A stretch of 64,000 nt of DNA from Kiritimatiellia bacterium. Its GTDB lineage: Bacteria; Verrucomicrobiota; Kiritimatiellia; PWTM01. How positions within the stretch are numbered: position 1 is the first letter of the stretch; every line of letters begins with the position of its first letter. Where the stretch lies: NCBI GenBank assembly GCA_026417735.1, contig JAOACR010000021.1, positions 62,001 to 126,000 of the forward strand, written 5' to 3'. Below, piece by piece: positions 8,574 to 16,327 of the stretch. The notes beneath the pieces were generated by a model. The model did no database searches, was not told the origin of the DNA, and saw only the letters and a list, made by a program, of their open reading frames with translations. Position numbers and translations under genes: made by a program.

Positions 8574-9608
8574 GTGCGGTGCCGGTTTCCGTGTTATTGG
8601 CTTGCGTGCGGCGTGCTGACGGCGCTGGCGGCATGCCGGCAGATTGGGGAACCGGCGGCGCCGTGGATGCGGGGGCCGAACGCCGACCGCGGCGCGAGGG
8701 TGATGGCGGGGAGCAGCGGGGCGAGGGGGCCGGCGGCCGACGGCGTCGTGCTCTACTGGGAGGGCGGGCCGAACGGCGCCGACGCGCCGGTGGTCCGCGT
8801 AGCGGTGAACGGTCGGCTCGTGCTGGCGCTGGTGGATACCGGTTCAACGATCACGCTCCTGGAATCTTCGGCAGCGCGGCGGTGTGGTGTGGCGGCTGCG
8901 GCCGACCCGATGAATGGCGCGACCAACAAGCTGACTCCGTGGAGCGGACAGGGCCTTGGCGCTTCCTTTTGCGCGACGGCCGCACGAATCCGAGAGCTCC
9001 GGCTGGGCGACTGGCTGCTGACGAACGTGCCGGTCGGTATCGCCGATGCCGGTGGAGATCCGACGCGGCCGTTTGCGGGCGGTCGCAGCCGGGCGGCGGA
9101 GCTGATTCTGGGAGTGGACGTGGTCAGAGGTGCGGGACGGCTGGGTTGGGATGGACGACGCGGCGCAATCGTTCTGGGCGGCGCTGCGGTATTGAGGGAG
9201 ACGGAGACCGCGGTGGCGATCCCGCTGGTCGAGAACTCGTGGCTGCCCGTGTTGAGGATCGAAGTGGACGGTCGTTATCGGATGCATGCGGTGCTGGACA
9301 CGGGGAGCGAGTTCGCGCTGTACGTGCCGGGTCCGCTTTCCCGGACGGTCGGCCTGCCGCCTCCCCGCGGGCGGGCGGTGCTCGCCCACGGGATGGGGGG
9401 GCGCGTGGTCGCTCACGCGGCGGGGGAGGTGGAGCTTTCGGTGGGGGGGATGGGCTGGGGGAGAGTCCCGTTATGGATTGGCGCGACGGGTCAGGGCCAC
9501 GCTAACCTGCCGTTCGCGCTGATCGGGCGGGGGGCGTTTGAGCGCCGGCGGTGGGTGCTCGACTTCGAACAAGGGCGGTTGTGGGTGGTTCGTGAGGGCC
9601 GGGAATAA
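8574..9608 (+). CDS. lipoprotein with two retropepsin-like Asp-Thr-Gly sites (putative aspartic protease)
   Basis: 344 residues from GTG 8574. The signal ends LTALAAC, a good lipobox with Cys21. Two copies of the aspartic-protease loop are present: VLALVDTGSTITLLE (Asp88) and HAVLDTGSEFALYV (Asp242), each followed by a hydrophobic strand, as in single-chain bilobed or tandem retropepsin-like proteins. Each lobe also ends with a Gly-rich hydrophobic strand (ELILGVDVV, FALIGRGAF), like the second half of a retropepsin lobe. It starts 16 bases after its degenerate paralogue, so both are probably made together. Function in envelope proteolysis is an inference. Confidence 0.72.
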   Translation: MRCRFPCYWLACGVLTALAACRQIGEPAAPWMRGPNADRGARVMAGSSGARGPAADGVVLYWEGGPNGADAPVVRVAVNGRLVLALVDTGSTITLLESSAARRCGVAAAADPMNGATNKLTPWSGQGLGASFCATAARIRELRLGDWLLTNVPVGIADAGGDPTRPFAGGRSRAAELILGVDVVRGAGRLGWDGRRGAIVLGGAAVLRETETAVAIPLVENSWLPVLRIEVDGRYRMHAVLDTGSEFALYVPGPLSRTVGLPPPRGRAVLAHGMGGRVVAHAAGEVELSVGGMGWGRVPLWIGATGQGHANLPFALIGRGAFERRRWVLDFEQGRLWVVREGRE

Positions 9609-9649
9609 GTGGCCGTCGTCGCCGCGCCGGCCGCATGGCGCCGTTGTGG

Positions 9650-10432
9650 TCAGACGCCGTTGGACTTCATTGTGCGCTCCAGCTCTGCGAGTCCCTCAGG
9701 GGTGCCGATGTCGTGAAGGGGCGGTGGTGCTTCGATGCCGAGCAGACAACGCGCAGCAGCCCACCGGGGAAACCAGTCCAGCTCGATGGAGCTGGGGCGG
9801 TCTGCCGGGATGGAGGCGACCGCGCGTTGGGTCATTGCGTAAGCACCGGCATTGATCCAGCCGGCGCCCCCCGCCCCTTTTTCGGCGAAGCCGCTGATGA
9901 ATGGACCGTCGCGGCGCACGGTACCGAATCGGGTGGCGTCGGACACGGGTGTGATGGCGATCGCGGTCCAAGGGTTGGGCATCCGCACCAGTTCGCGCTC
10001 CAAGGATTGGAGGTTGAAATTGGGCAAGAGCGAATCGCCGTTCAGCACCAGCACCCGTTCGAATGGCGTGAGGGCGGCGAGCGCTCCGGCCGCATGCCGG
10101 AGGCCGCCGCCGGTGCCCAGCGGTGCGGGTTCCGCCGAGAGTGATATGTCGAGCGGGGGACTTTCGGGGTCGACCGGAATCTGCCAGCGCGCGGGCGTTG
10201 CGTTGGAGCCCGCGACGCGCTGGGCCGTTGCGTCGAGCCACGCAACAAGGCGGTCGGCGAGATGGCCGGCAGCCAGATGGATCCGACGGACCCCCTGGCG
10301 GGCGACCCATTCCAGCTGCCACATCAGGAACGGCCGGCCTGCCACCGGCACCAGCGCCTTTGGGGTGTTGGGGAAAAGCTGGGCCAGGCGCGTCGCACGT
10401 CCTCCGCAGAGAATGATCAGTGGGCAGCTCAC
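9650..10432 (-). CDS. sugar-1-phosphate nucleotidyltransferase (HddC/mannose-1-phosphate guanylyltransferase-like)
   Basis: 260 residues. CGGRATRLAQLFPNTPKALV is the nucleotide-binding signature of sugar nucleotidylyltransferases (GGxxTRL...PK), followed by VAGRPFLMWQLEW, LNGDSLL (metal-binding Asp) and GWINAGAYAM. The GTG start at 10432 overlaps the TGA of the methyltransferase by four bases. With a heptose-kinase-like GHMP kinase in the same operon, the best guess is activation of a heptose-1-phosphate or related sugar to its NDP form. The true nucleotide and sugar cannot be read from the sequence. Confidence 0.8.
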   Translation of the reverse strand: MSCPLIILCGGRATRLAQLFPNTPKALVPVAGRPFLMWQLEWVARQGVRRIHLAAGHLADRLVAWLDATAQRVAGSNATPARWQIPVDPESPPLDISLSAEPAPLGTGGGLRHAAGALAALTPFERVLVLNGDSLLPNFNLQSLERELVRMPNPWTAIAITPVSDATRFGTVRRDGPFISGFAEKGAGGAGWINAGAYAMTQRAVASIPADRPSSIELDWFPRWAAARCLLGIEAPPPLHDIGTPEGLAELERTMKSNGV

Positions 10433-11283
10433 GGCGGGGGACGGCGGGCAGCGACGAGCCAGCCGTCGCGCAAATCTGGCAGCAGTGTGCCGAGCAAGTG
10501 TTCGAGGAGCAGGTAGACACGCATCGCCGCGTTGCGCAGCGGGCGGCCCGCGGAGAAGAACGCGTTGGCCAGATAGGTGATGTGTTCGCGGCGGAGCGGC
10601 TCGAGGCCGGCCAGCCGGCACAGCGCCTCGAATTCGCCGGCGGTGAACAGATGAATATAGGGGTACGTTGCGCATCCGCCGACGTCCTCCGGCACGGGGA
10701 GGTGAAAGGGGCTGCGGCCCACCGCGATGAGGAAGCGGTTCAGCAACGACGTGAGGTTGGGAGAGGTGGCGACGAGCAATCCACCAGGCACGAGCACGCG
10801 CCGGATCTCGTGCAGTGTGGGCAGAAGGGCATTGGGAGGCAGATGCTCGGCGACTTCGGAAAACGATATCGCGAGGAACCCTGAGTCCGGGAACGGGATG
10901 CCTTGCCGGGTCAGATCGGCCTCGGTGAGCTCGACCTTTCGCTCGCGGAGCAGGGCGTCGAAGTCCGCCTGGTAGAGGGCGTGTCGGCGGGGGATGTCGA
11001 GGCCGTGCCACTGAATTTGCGGCACGAACTCCTGCAGCAGCAGCAACAGTGTTCCTTCGCCGACGCCGACCTCGAGGCCCCGGCCCGTCGGGGCCGGCAG
11101 TTCGAGGTCCTGGAATGCGGTGATGATCGCCCGGTACCGGTTCCACATTCCGCGGTAGGCCTCCGGGTGTACACGGACGGTGCGCAAGGTGGGATCCAGC
11201 CGGGTGCACAGCGCGTGCACGCGCCGCACGTCCGCGGCGCAGATTCGCGGCGGTCGGCAAGGTTGGGGGGGCGGAGTTTTCAT
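10429..11283 (-). CDS. class I SAM-dependent methyltransferase
   Basis: 284 residues. GRGLEVGVGEGTLLLLL is motif I of the SAM-binding fold; HGLDIP carries the acidic residue after strand 2, and FSEVAEHLPPNALL with EIRRVLVPGGLLVATSPN are the motifs usual in methyltransferase type 11 proteins. Codons for MKTPPP start at ATG 11283, which overlaps the stop of the glycosyltransferase by four bases (ATGA). Inside a sugar-nucleotide operon it most likely methylates a surface sugar or its carrier lipid; this is an inference from context. Confidence 0.82.
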   Translation of the reverse strand: MKTPPPQPCRPPRICAADVRRVHALCTRLDPTLRTVRVHPEAYRGMWNRYRAIITAFQDLELPAPTGRGLEVGVGEGTLLLLLQEFVPQIQWHGLDIPRRHALYQADFDALLRERKVELTEADLTRQGIPFPDSGFLAISFSEVAEHLPPNALLPTLHEIRRVLVPGGLLVATSPNLTSLLNRFLIAVGRSPFHLPVPEDVGGCATYPYIHLFTAGEFEALCRLAGLEPLRREHITYLANAFFSAGRPLRNAAMRVYLLLEHLLGTLLPDLRDGWLVAARRPPP

Positions 11284-12296
11284 CCGGTGGTGGTGGTCAG
11301 GCGCACGGCGGTGCGTCCCGCGATCAGAGCGCGCAGGTAGTACACTGTGAACACGTACATTGCTGCGATCGCAAAAGGCGGCACCGCGATGAGGCGCCAG
11401 CCGCGGACCTCGCGCCAGACGGGGGCGCTCCATAGCGACGCGAACGCCAGGACCACCAGAGGTGCCCACGGCCAGGCGGGCGGCACCAGTGTCGCGAGGC
11501 AGGCCACGCACAGCATCGTCCGCGCCACCAGGTGCCGCAGATAGCCGGGCTCGTGTTCGAGATGCCGCAGGTAGACGGGCACGGTTGCGCCCATGCACTC
11601 CGCGTTTCGCGCGTACTTCCGTAGCAGGCCGAGCGGTGTGTGGCGGCGGCCGTAGCCGTGGAGATGTTCGACCTCCACGCCCGTGTCCGCGAGCCGCCCT
11701 TCGCGCAGCAGGCGCACGCGGAAGTCGAAGTCCTCCCCGCCAAACGGGAACCTCGCCTCGTCAAAGCCGCCGATTTTCTCGAAGATCTCCCGGCGGACGC
11801 CGTTGAACTTCGTATCGAGGTCGTGTTCGCAGCGCAGGCGCTGATAGCGGGCCAGAAACACCTGGCCCCAGAAGTCGTAGCGATAAAAGTCCTCGCCGGC
11901 GCCCAACCCCGTGAAGGTCGTCGCGACCACGGTGGGGTCGTCGAATGCGCGGAGGACTTTCAGGAGTGCTTGCGGATCGCGGATGCGGACATCCGCCTGC
12001 ATGAACAGCAGGATCGGCGCGCGGGCGGCGCGCGCGCCGTCGTTGCGGGCATGGTTCATGCCCGTGCGACCGGCCGGGGATGAAAGAATGCGGACCTCGG
12101 CGCGCCGACCGAGCGGGTGGCTGCGGATGACCTCCACCGAGGGATCCGTCGAATGCCCGTCCACGAAGATCACCTCGAACGGCCGGTCGAACTGTTGCCT
12201 CGCGAGCGAGTCGAGGGCGAGGGGCAGCGTGGTGGCCTCGTTACGGAACGGAATGACGATGGAGATTGCGGGGGCGGGAGCTTCGGACATTGCCAT
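11280..12296 (-). CDS. family 2 glycosyltransferase with C-terminal membrane segments
   Basis: 338 residues. ISIVIPFRNEATTLPLALDS and FVDGHSTDPS open the GT-A fold; MQADVRI holds the DxD-like metal site; FGGEDFDFRVRL is the ED acceptor motif. The C-terminal third carries hydrophobic stretches (TMLCVACLATLVPPAW, LVVLAFASLW, FAIAAMYVFTVYYL), so the enzyme probably acts at the cytoplasmic face of the inner membrane on a lipid-linked glycan. Its ATG overlaps the TGA of the GHMP kinase by one base (TGATG). Confidence 0.87.
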   Translation of the reverse strand: MAMSEAPAPAISIVIPFRNEATTLPLALDSLARQQFDRPFEVIFVDGHSTDPSVEVIRSHPLGRRAEVRILSSPAGRTGMNHARNDGARAARAPILLFMQADVRIRDPQALLKVLRAFDDPTVVATTFTGLGAGEDFYRYDFWGQVFLARYQRLRCEHDLDTKFNGVRREIFEKIGGFDEARFPFGGEDFDFRVRLLREGRLADTGVEVEHLHGYGRRHTPLGLLRKYARNAECMGATVPVYLRHLEHEPGYLRHLVARTMLCVACLATLVPPAWPWAPLVVLAFASLWSAPVWREVRGWRLIAVPPFAIAAMYVFTVYYLRALIAGRTAVRLTTTTG

Positions 12297-13282
12297 CAGA
12301 GTTCGGGCTCCCGCAGCACGAGGGTTGCGCCGGTTTGCCCCAGCCGGACGGGGACCTCCTGGAGGCGGGCGAGGGAGTTCCGGATCCGGCGGTGGCGGGC
12401 GGGTTCGGCCATGATCAGCAAGAAGCCCCGGCCGCCGGCACCCAGCAGCTTGCCCCCGAGTGCTCCGGCGGCGCGGGCGGCGGCATAGGCGGCGTCAATC
12501 TCGCGGTTGGAAATGCCGGTGGCAAGGCCGCGTTTCAAGGTCCAACCTTCGTGCAGGAGACGCCCGAAGGAGGTCCAGTCGGCCGCCAGCAATGCGGCCT
12601 CGCCAAGCTCGACCAACTCGGTGAGGCGCCGCAGCGAACGCGTGTTGCCGGGCATCCGTCGGCGCTGTTCGGCGAGAATGTGCTGCGCGGAGTCCTCGCG
12701 CCCGAGGTAAAAAAGGAGGAACCGCTGTTCGAGTTCCGTCAGCGCCGCCGCGGGCAGACCGACGCGGTGCACCCGCACCCGATCGCCGGGACCAAAGTCG
12801 AGCCGCAGCAGGCCGCCGTAGGCGGCGAAGTACTGGTCTTGATGGCCGCCCGCGTCGCCCACGCGCACCCGTTCCACTTCGATCGCCTCGCGGGCGAGAT
12901 CCTCCGGGCCCACCCGGTCGCCGCGGAACGCATGCAGCGCATAGAGCAGCGCCACGGTGAACGCGGATGAAGAGCCGATGCCGGTGCGGCCGGGCAGGTC
13001 GGCGACGTGCGCGATCTCGACCCCTCCGCGCGTGGGCACCAGCCCGAGGCATTCTCGAATCAAGGGGTGCTGGAACTCCCTCGGCACGTCCACCAGCTCG
13101 GTCTTCGAGTAGCTGGCGCGGTAGCGGTGGGCGAAGATCGGGTTCAGACGGTGCAGCGCAATGTAGGCGTAGCGGTCCAGCGTAACGCCCAGCACCGCGC
13201 CCCCGTGCGCGCGGTAAAACTCCGGAAAGTCCGTGCCGCCACCGAAGAAGCTAATGCGGAACGGCGCGCGCGCGATGATCAT
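12296..13282 (-). CDS. GHMP-family sugar kinase, D-glycero-D-manno-heptose-7-phosphate kinase-like (HddA-like)
   Basis: 328 residues. IIARAPFRISFFGGGTDFPE at the N-terminus and LPGRTGIGSSSAFTVALLYA (the GHMP phosphate-binding loop) are closest in pattern to HddA and related capsule kinases, and GGHQDQYFAAYGG plus GALGGKLLGAGGRGFLL match the remaining GHMP motifs. It would phosphorylate the anomeric carbon of a heptose-7-phosphate or similar sugar before nucleotidylation. The ATG at 13282 overlaps the preceding stop as ATGA, which decides the start over the upstream ATG at 13309. GmhA and GmhB, the usual partners, are not in the window. Confidence 0.8.
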   Translation of the reverse strand: MIIARAPFRISFFGGGTDFPEFYRAHGGAVLGVTLDRYAYIALHRLNPIFAHRYRASYSKTELVDVPREFQHPLIRECLGLVPTRGGVEIAHVADLPGRTGIGSSSAFTVALLYALHAFRGDRVGPEDLAREAIEVERVRVGDAGGHQDQYFAAYGGLLRLDFGPGDRVRVHRVGLPAAALTELEQRFLLFYLGREDSAQHILAEQRRRMPGNTRSLRRLTELVELGEAALLAADWTSFGRLLHEGWTLKRGLATGISNREIDAAYAAARAAGALGGKLLGAGGRGFLLIMAEPARHRRIRNSLARLQEVPVRLGQTGATLVLREPEL

Positions 13283-14085
13283 CGTGGGATGCCCCCCGTG
13301 CGGCGGCACTCGTCGAGAAACCGCCGGACCGATTCGCGGGTGGACGGGGGCGGGCAGTAGCGCCGCAGCGTATCGAGAGAGATTTCATATCGCTCCACCG
13401 GCAGCATCCCGCCGACGTGTGCCGGAGCGTCGCGGCCCAGCCACTCGGCGACTTCCCGGAGCGTGACGATGCCCTCCCCGGCCACGTTGATCACGCGTTC
13501 CTCGACGCCCCGTTCAATCAGGTCGAACAAAATCCGGGCGAAATCGCGGGTGTCCAAGTACTGATACGCCGAGGCCAGATCCACGCGCAACGGGGCACCG
13601 GTCAGCAGGTCGTAGATGGAGTTCTTCCAAAGTCGGGGCCCGACGAACCCCCCCATGCGTAGAATCAACCAGCGGCGCGCATCGTGACGCACGATCTGTT
13701 CCGCAAGCCACTTGTGAAACCCATACTGGGAGAGCCGTGAGGATTCGATCGGCGAGTCTTCCGCCGTCGTCGCCGGTGAGGACGGATCGGGATAGACGTC
13801 ACAGGAAGACAGGTGCACGTACTGCGCGCAGCGGAATTCGTGGAGCGATCGCTGCACGCTGCGGACGGAAAGATCGAACTCAAGCGCAGGATCCTGCGTG
13901 GCGAGGTATTTTCTCGAATTGCCGTTTGCGTTGATGAGCAGCTCGCTCGTTGCGCCTCGGGCGGCGTCGTAGTTGTCCTTGTCCACCGCCAGCAATTCGA
14001 ATCCCCGCCGGGCAGCCTCCGCCGCCACCGCGGAGCCAACAAAGCCGTGCGCGCCGAGCACGACGCATCGTCGGCCCCCTTTCAT
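13279..14085 (-). CDS. NAD-dependent epimerase/dehydratase (extended SDR)
   Basis: 268 residues. VVLGAHGFVGSAVAAEA is the Rossmann loop, LSSCDVYPDPSS contains the Ser/Thr region, and YGFHKWLAEQIV carries the YxxxK catalytic pair. RMGGFVGP and INVAGEGIVTLREVAEWLG match the C-terminal half of extended SDRs. Reaction and sugar are unknown; the three epimerase-like enzymes of this operon probably remodel one nucleotide sugar in series. It overlaps genes on both sides by four bases. Confidence 0.82.
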   Translation of the reverse strand: MKGGRRCVVLGAHGFVGSAVAAEAARRGFELLAVDKDNYDAARGATSELLINANGNSRKYLATQDPALEFDLSVRSVQRSLHEFRCAQYVHLSSCDVYPDPSSPATTAEDSPIESSRLSQYGFHKWLAEQIVRHDARRWLILRMGGFVGPRLWKNSIYDLLTGAPLRVDLASAYQYLDTRDFARILFDLIERGVEERVINVAGEGIVTLREVAEWLGRDAPAHVGGMLPVERYEISLDTLRRYCPPPSTRESVRRFLDECRRTGGIPR

Positions 14086-15035
14086 AAGCGGACGTTACCC
14101 TCCCGACGGGCCCGTTCGAACCAGGCGACGGTGCGCCGCAACCCCTCCTCCAGCGAGGTGGAACAGCTCAGCCCTAGCGCGCGCAACCGCGACACGTCAA
14201 AGATTTTGTCCATCTGCCCGTCCGGTTTCGAGGTGTCCCAACGGATCCGGCCTTGGAACCCGACGACGCGCGCGACCGTCTCCGCCAGTTCGCGGATTGA
14301 GATTCGCGTGCCGGTCGAGATGTTGACCGGTTCGCTGGAGTCATAATGGGCGAGGAACCAGGGGATGGTCGCCGCGACATCGCCGGCGTAGACGAAGTCT
14401 CTGGTTGGTCGGCCGGTGCCCCACGCGACGACTTCCGCGTCACCGCGGTCCCGAGCTTCAATGTATTTGCGGATTAGCGCCGGGATCACGTGCGCCTGGG
14501 TGAGGTTGAAGTTGTCGTGCTCGCCGTACACGTTGCCGGGAATCAGCACGACGGAATTGAAGCCGTACTGTGCACGGTAGGCCCACGACTGGACGAGCAA
14601 CACTTTCTTCGCGACCGAGTAGCCGGCGCTTTCGATCTGAGGAAAACCGTTCCACATCTGATCCTCGCTGATCGGTGAAACCGCACGAGCGGGATAGGAA
14701 CAGCCGCCGATCAACGTGAGGAACTTTCGCACACCCACACGGAACGCGGCATGGAAGGTTGCGGTGTTGATCGCCAGATTCTCGTAAAAATAGTCCGCTG
14801 GTCGGAGGCGGTTGTCTTCGATGCCGCCGGATTTCGCGGCGAGGTGGACGACGGCGTCGGGCCGGACATCGGCCAGCAACCGATCCGCGGCATTGGGCTG
14901 CAGCAGGTCACAGTCGCGCCGGCCGACGGCGATGATGTCGGCGGTCGGAAAGCTGCTGCGCAGTGCCGGTACGATGTGGTGGCCCAGGAAGCCCGTGGCA
15001 CCGGTGACGAGGATCCGCTGAAAGGGAGTGCTCAT
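14082..15035 (-). CDS. GDP-L-fucose synthase-like NAD-dependent epimerase/reductase
   Basis: 317 residues. ILVTGATGFLGHHIVPAL is the cofactor loop; the fucose synthase hallmarks follow in order: VVHLAAKSGGI, ENLAINTATFHAA, LIGGCSYP, SAGYSVAKKVLLVQ (YxxxK) and VVLIPGNVYGEHDNFNLTQAH. Members of this family epimerise and reduce GDP-4-keto-6-deoxy sugars, and relatives act on GDP-heptoses in capsule synthesis. The stop overlaps the next gene by ATGA. There are 186 bases of non-coding sequence between this gene and the upstream epimerase, so this may be the first gene of the tightly packed group. Confidence 0.85.
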   Translation of the reverse strand: MSTPFQRILVTGATGFLGHHIVPALRSSFPTADIIAVGRRDCDLLQPNAADRLLADVRPDAVVHLAAKSGGIEDNRLRPADYFYENLAINTATFHAAFRVGVRKFLTLIGGCSYPARAVSPISEDQMWNGFPQIESAGYSVAKKVLLVQSWAYRAQYGFNSVVLIPGNVYGEHDNFNLTQAHVIPALIRKYIEARDRGDAEVVAWGTGRPTRDFVYAGDVAATIPWFLAHYDSSEPVNISTGTRISIRELAETVARVVGFQGRIRWDTSKPDGQMDKIFDVSRLRALGLSCSTSLEEGLRRTVAWFERARREGNVRL

Positions 15036-15221
15036 TGTCGCGCGCGGTGAGATCGGCTGCTCGCGAGCCTGCAGTGACGTTCTTTGTCGCTTGCTCGCGC
15101 GGGTCGCTGGCCAATTCGCGCTGGCCGGCAGGCGCCGGTTGTGCGGCCGGCGGAGCGGTGGGACGGCCAGAGCGCCGGCGCCGTCGCGCGTTGCGGCCGC
15201 TCGAGCGTGGTGAAAAACCGC

Positions 15222-16175
15222 TCAGACATTGGAAAAGCGGGGGCCACGGAGAATCTGGTATCCCTTGATCAGTTCAGCGATGCCCTGCTGGAGCGACACC
15301 TCTGGGCGGTAGCCGGTGGCTTCGATTTTCGCATTGCTGACGATGTAGTTCCGCTGATCGGGGTCCCGGCCGACGGGGGCCTCCATGATCGTGAACTCCG
15401 GCACCTGCTTCTTGATTTCGAGACAGAGCTCGAGCTTGGAGAGGTTCGCATCGCTGAGGCCCACGTTGTAGGCCTGCCCGGCCATGCGGTCGATGTTCTC
15501 CAGCGCGTGCAGAAATGCGCGGGCGACGTCGCGTACGTGGATGTAGTTGCGCTTGAAGTGCGCCTCAAACAGCACCACAAAACGGTCGGTGACGGCGCGC
15601 CAGGTGAAGTCGTTCACGAGAAGGTCGAGGCGCATGCGGGGGCTGATGCCGAACACGGTGGCGAGCCGAAGTGAGACGCTGTTGCCGGCCTCCAACACGA
15701 GACGTTCGGCTTCGACCTTGAGCCGGCCATACAACGAGACGGGACGAAGCGGTGACTCTTCGGTGCATTCGATTCCGGTCTCGCCGATGCCGTAGCCGCT
15801 GTTCGTGTTTGGGAAGACGATCCACTGGTCGGAGCGCCGCAGGCGGATCAGCGCGGCAATCGCGTCCAGGTTGATCGCTCGGGCTTCCGCCGGCCAGCGG
15901 TCGCAGGCGGGCGCACCGACGATGCAGGCGAGCGGGAGGATGGCCTCCACGTCCGAGTCGAGCAGCCGTCGCAGCAGCGGCTCATCGCGCGCGTCGCCGC
16001 GGACGAGCTCGAAGTTCGGATGGTGGCAGCAATCGAGCAGCGAGGTTTGCTGATAGAGGAAATTGTCGAGCACGGTGACGCGTCGGCCGGTGGCCAACAG
16101 CATCGGCACGAGTACTGAGCCGATGTAACCGGCGCCGCCGGTGACGAGCACGTGGCGAAAGCGAGGCGCGCTCAT
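15222..16175 (-). CDS. NAD-dependent epimerase/dehydratase (extended SDR)
   Basis: 317 residues from ATG 16175. VLVTGGAGYIGSVLVPMLL and VTVLDNFLY are the NAD-binding region, FPNTNSGYG the active-site strand, and SLYGRLKVEAERL the YxxxK segment. KRNYIHVRDVARAFLHALEN is the usual substrate-side motif. The protein is of the UDP-glucose epimerase/dTDP-glucose dehydratase kind, with substrate undetermined. A TTG at 16211 would add 12 residues; I saw no good ribosome site for either. The gene is the most upstream of the minus-strand surface-sugar group and is divergent from the gene at 16328. Confidence 0.82.
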   Translation of the reverse strand: MSAPRFRHVLVTGGAGYIGSVLVPMLLATGRRVTVLDNFLYQQTSLLDCCHHPNFELVRGDARDEPLLRRLLDSDVEAILPLACIVGAPACDRWPAEARAINLDAIAALIRLRRSDQWIVFPNTNSGYGIGETGIECTEESPLRPVSLYGRLKVEAERLVLEAGNSVSLRLATVFGISPRMRLDLLVNDFTWRAVTDRFVVLFEAHFKRNYIHVRDVARAFLHALENIDRMAGQAYNVGLSDANLSKLELCLEIKKQVPEFTIMEAPVGRDPDQRNYIVSNAKIEATGYRPEVSLQQGIAELIKGYQILRGPRFSNV

Positions 16176-16327
16176 GCGCGCCAGAGTAGCGGCCGTGGCG
16201 CTGCTCTTCAACCGGCTTGGCTGGATCGCAACCGCCGGCCGGGTTGGGGTCGGAAGCAGCGACCGTGAGGGCTCCCTCGTCGGTGGGGGGCGCGATTGGA
16301 GGTGCAGCTGAGCCGGGGTAGAGTGAG

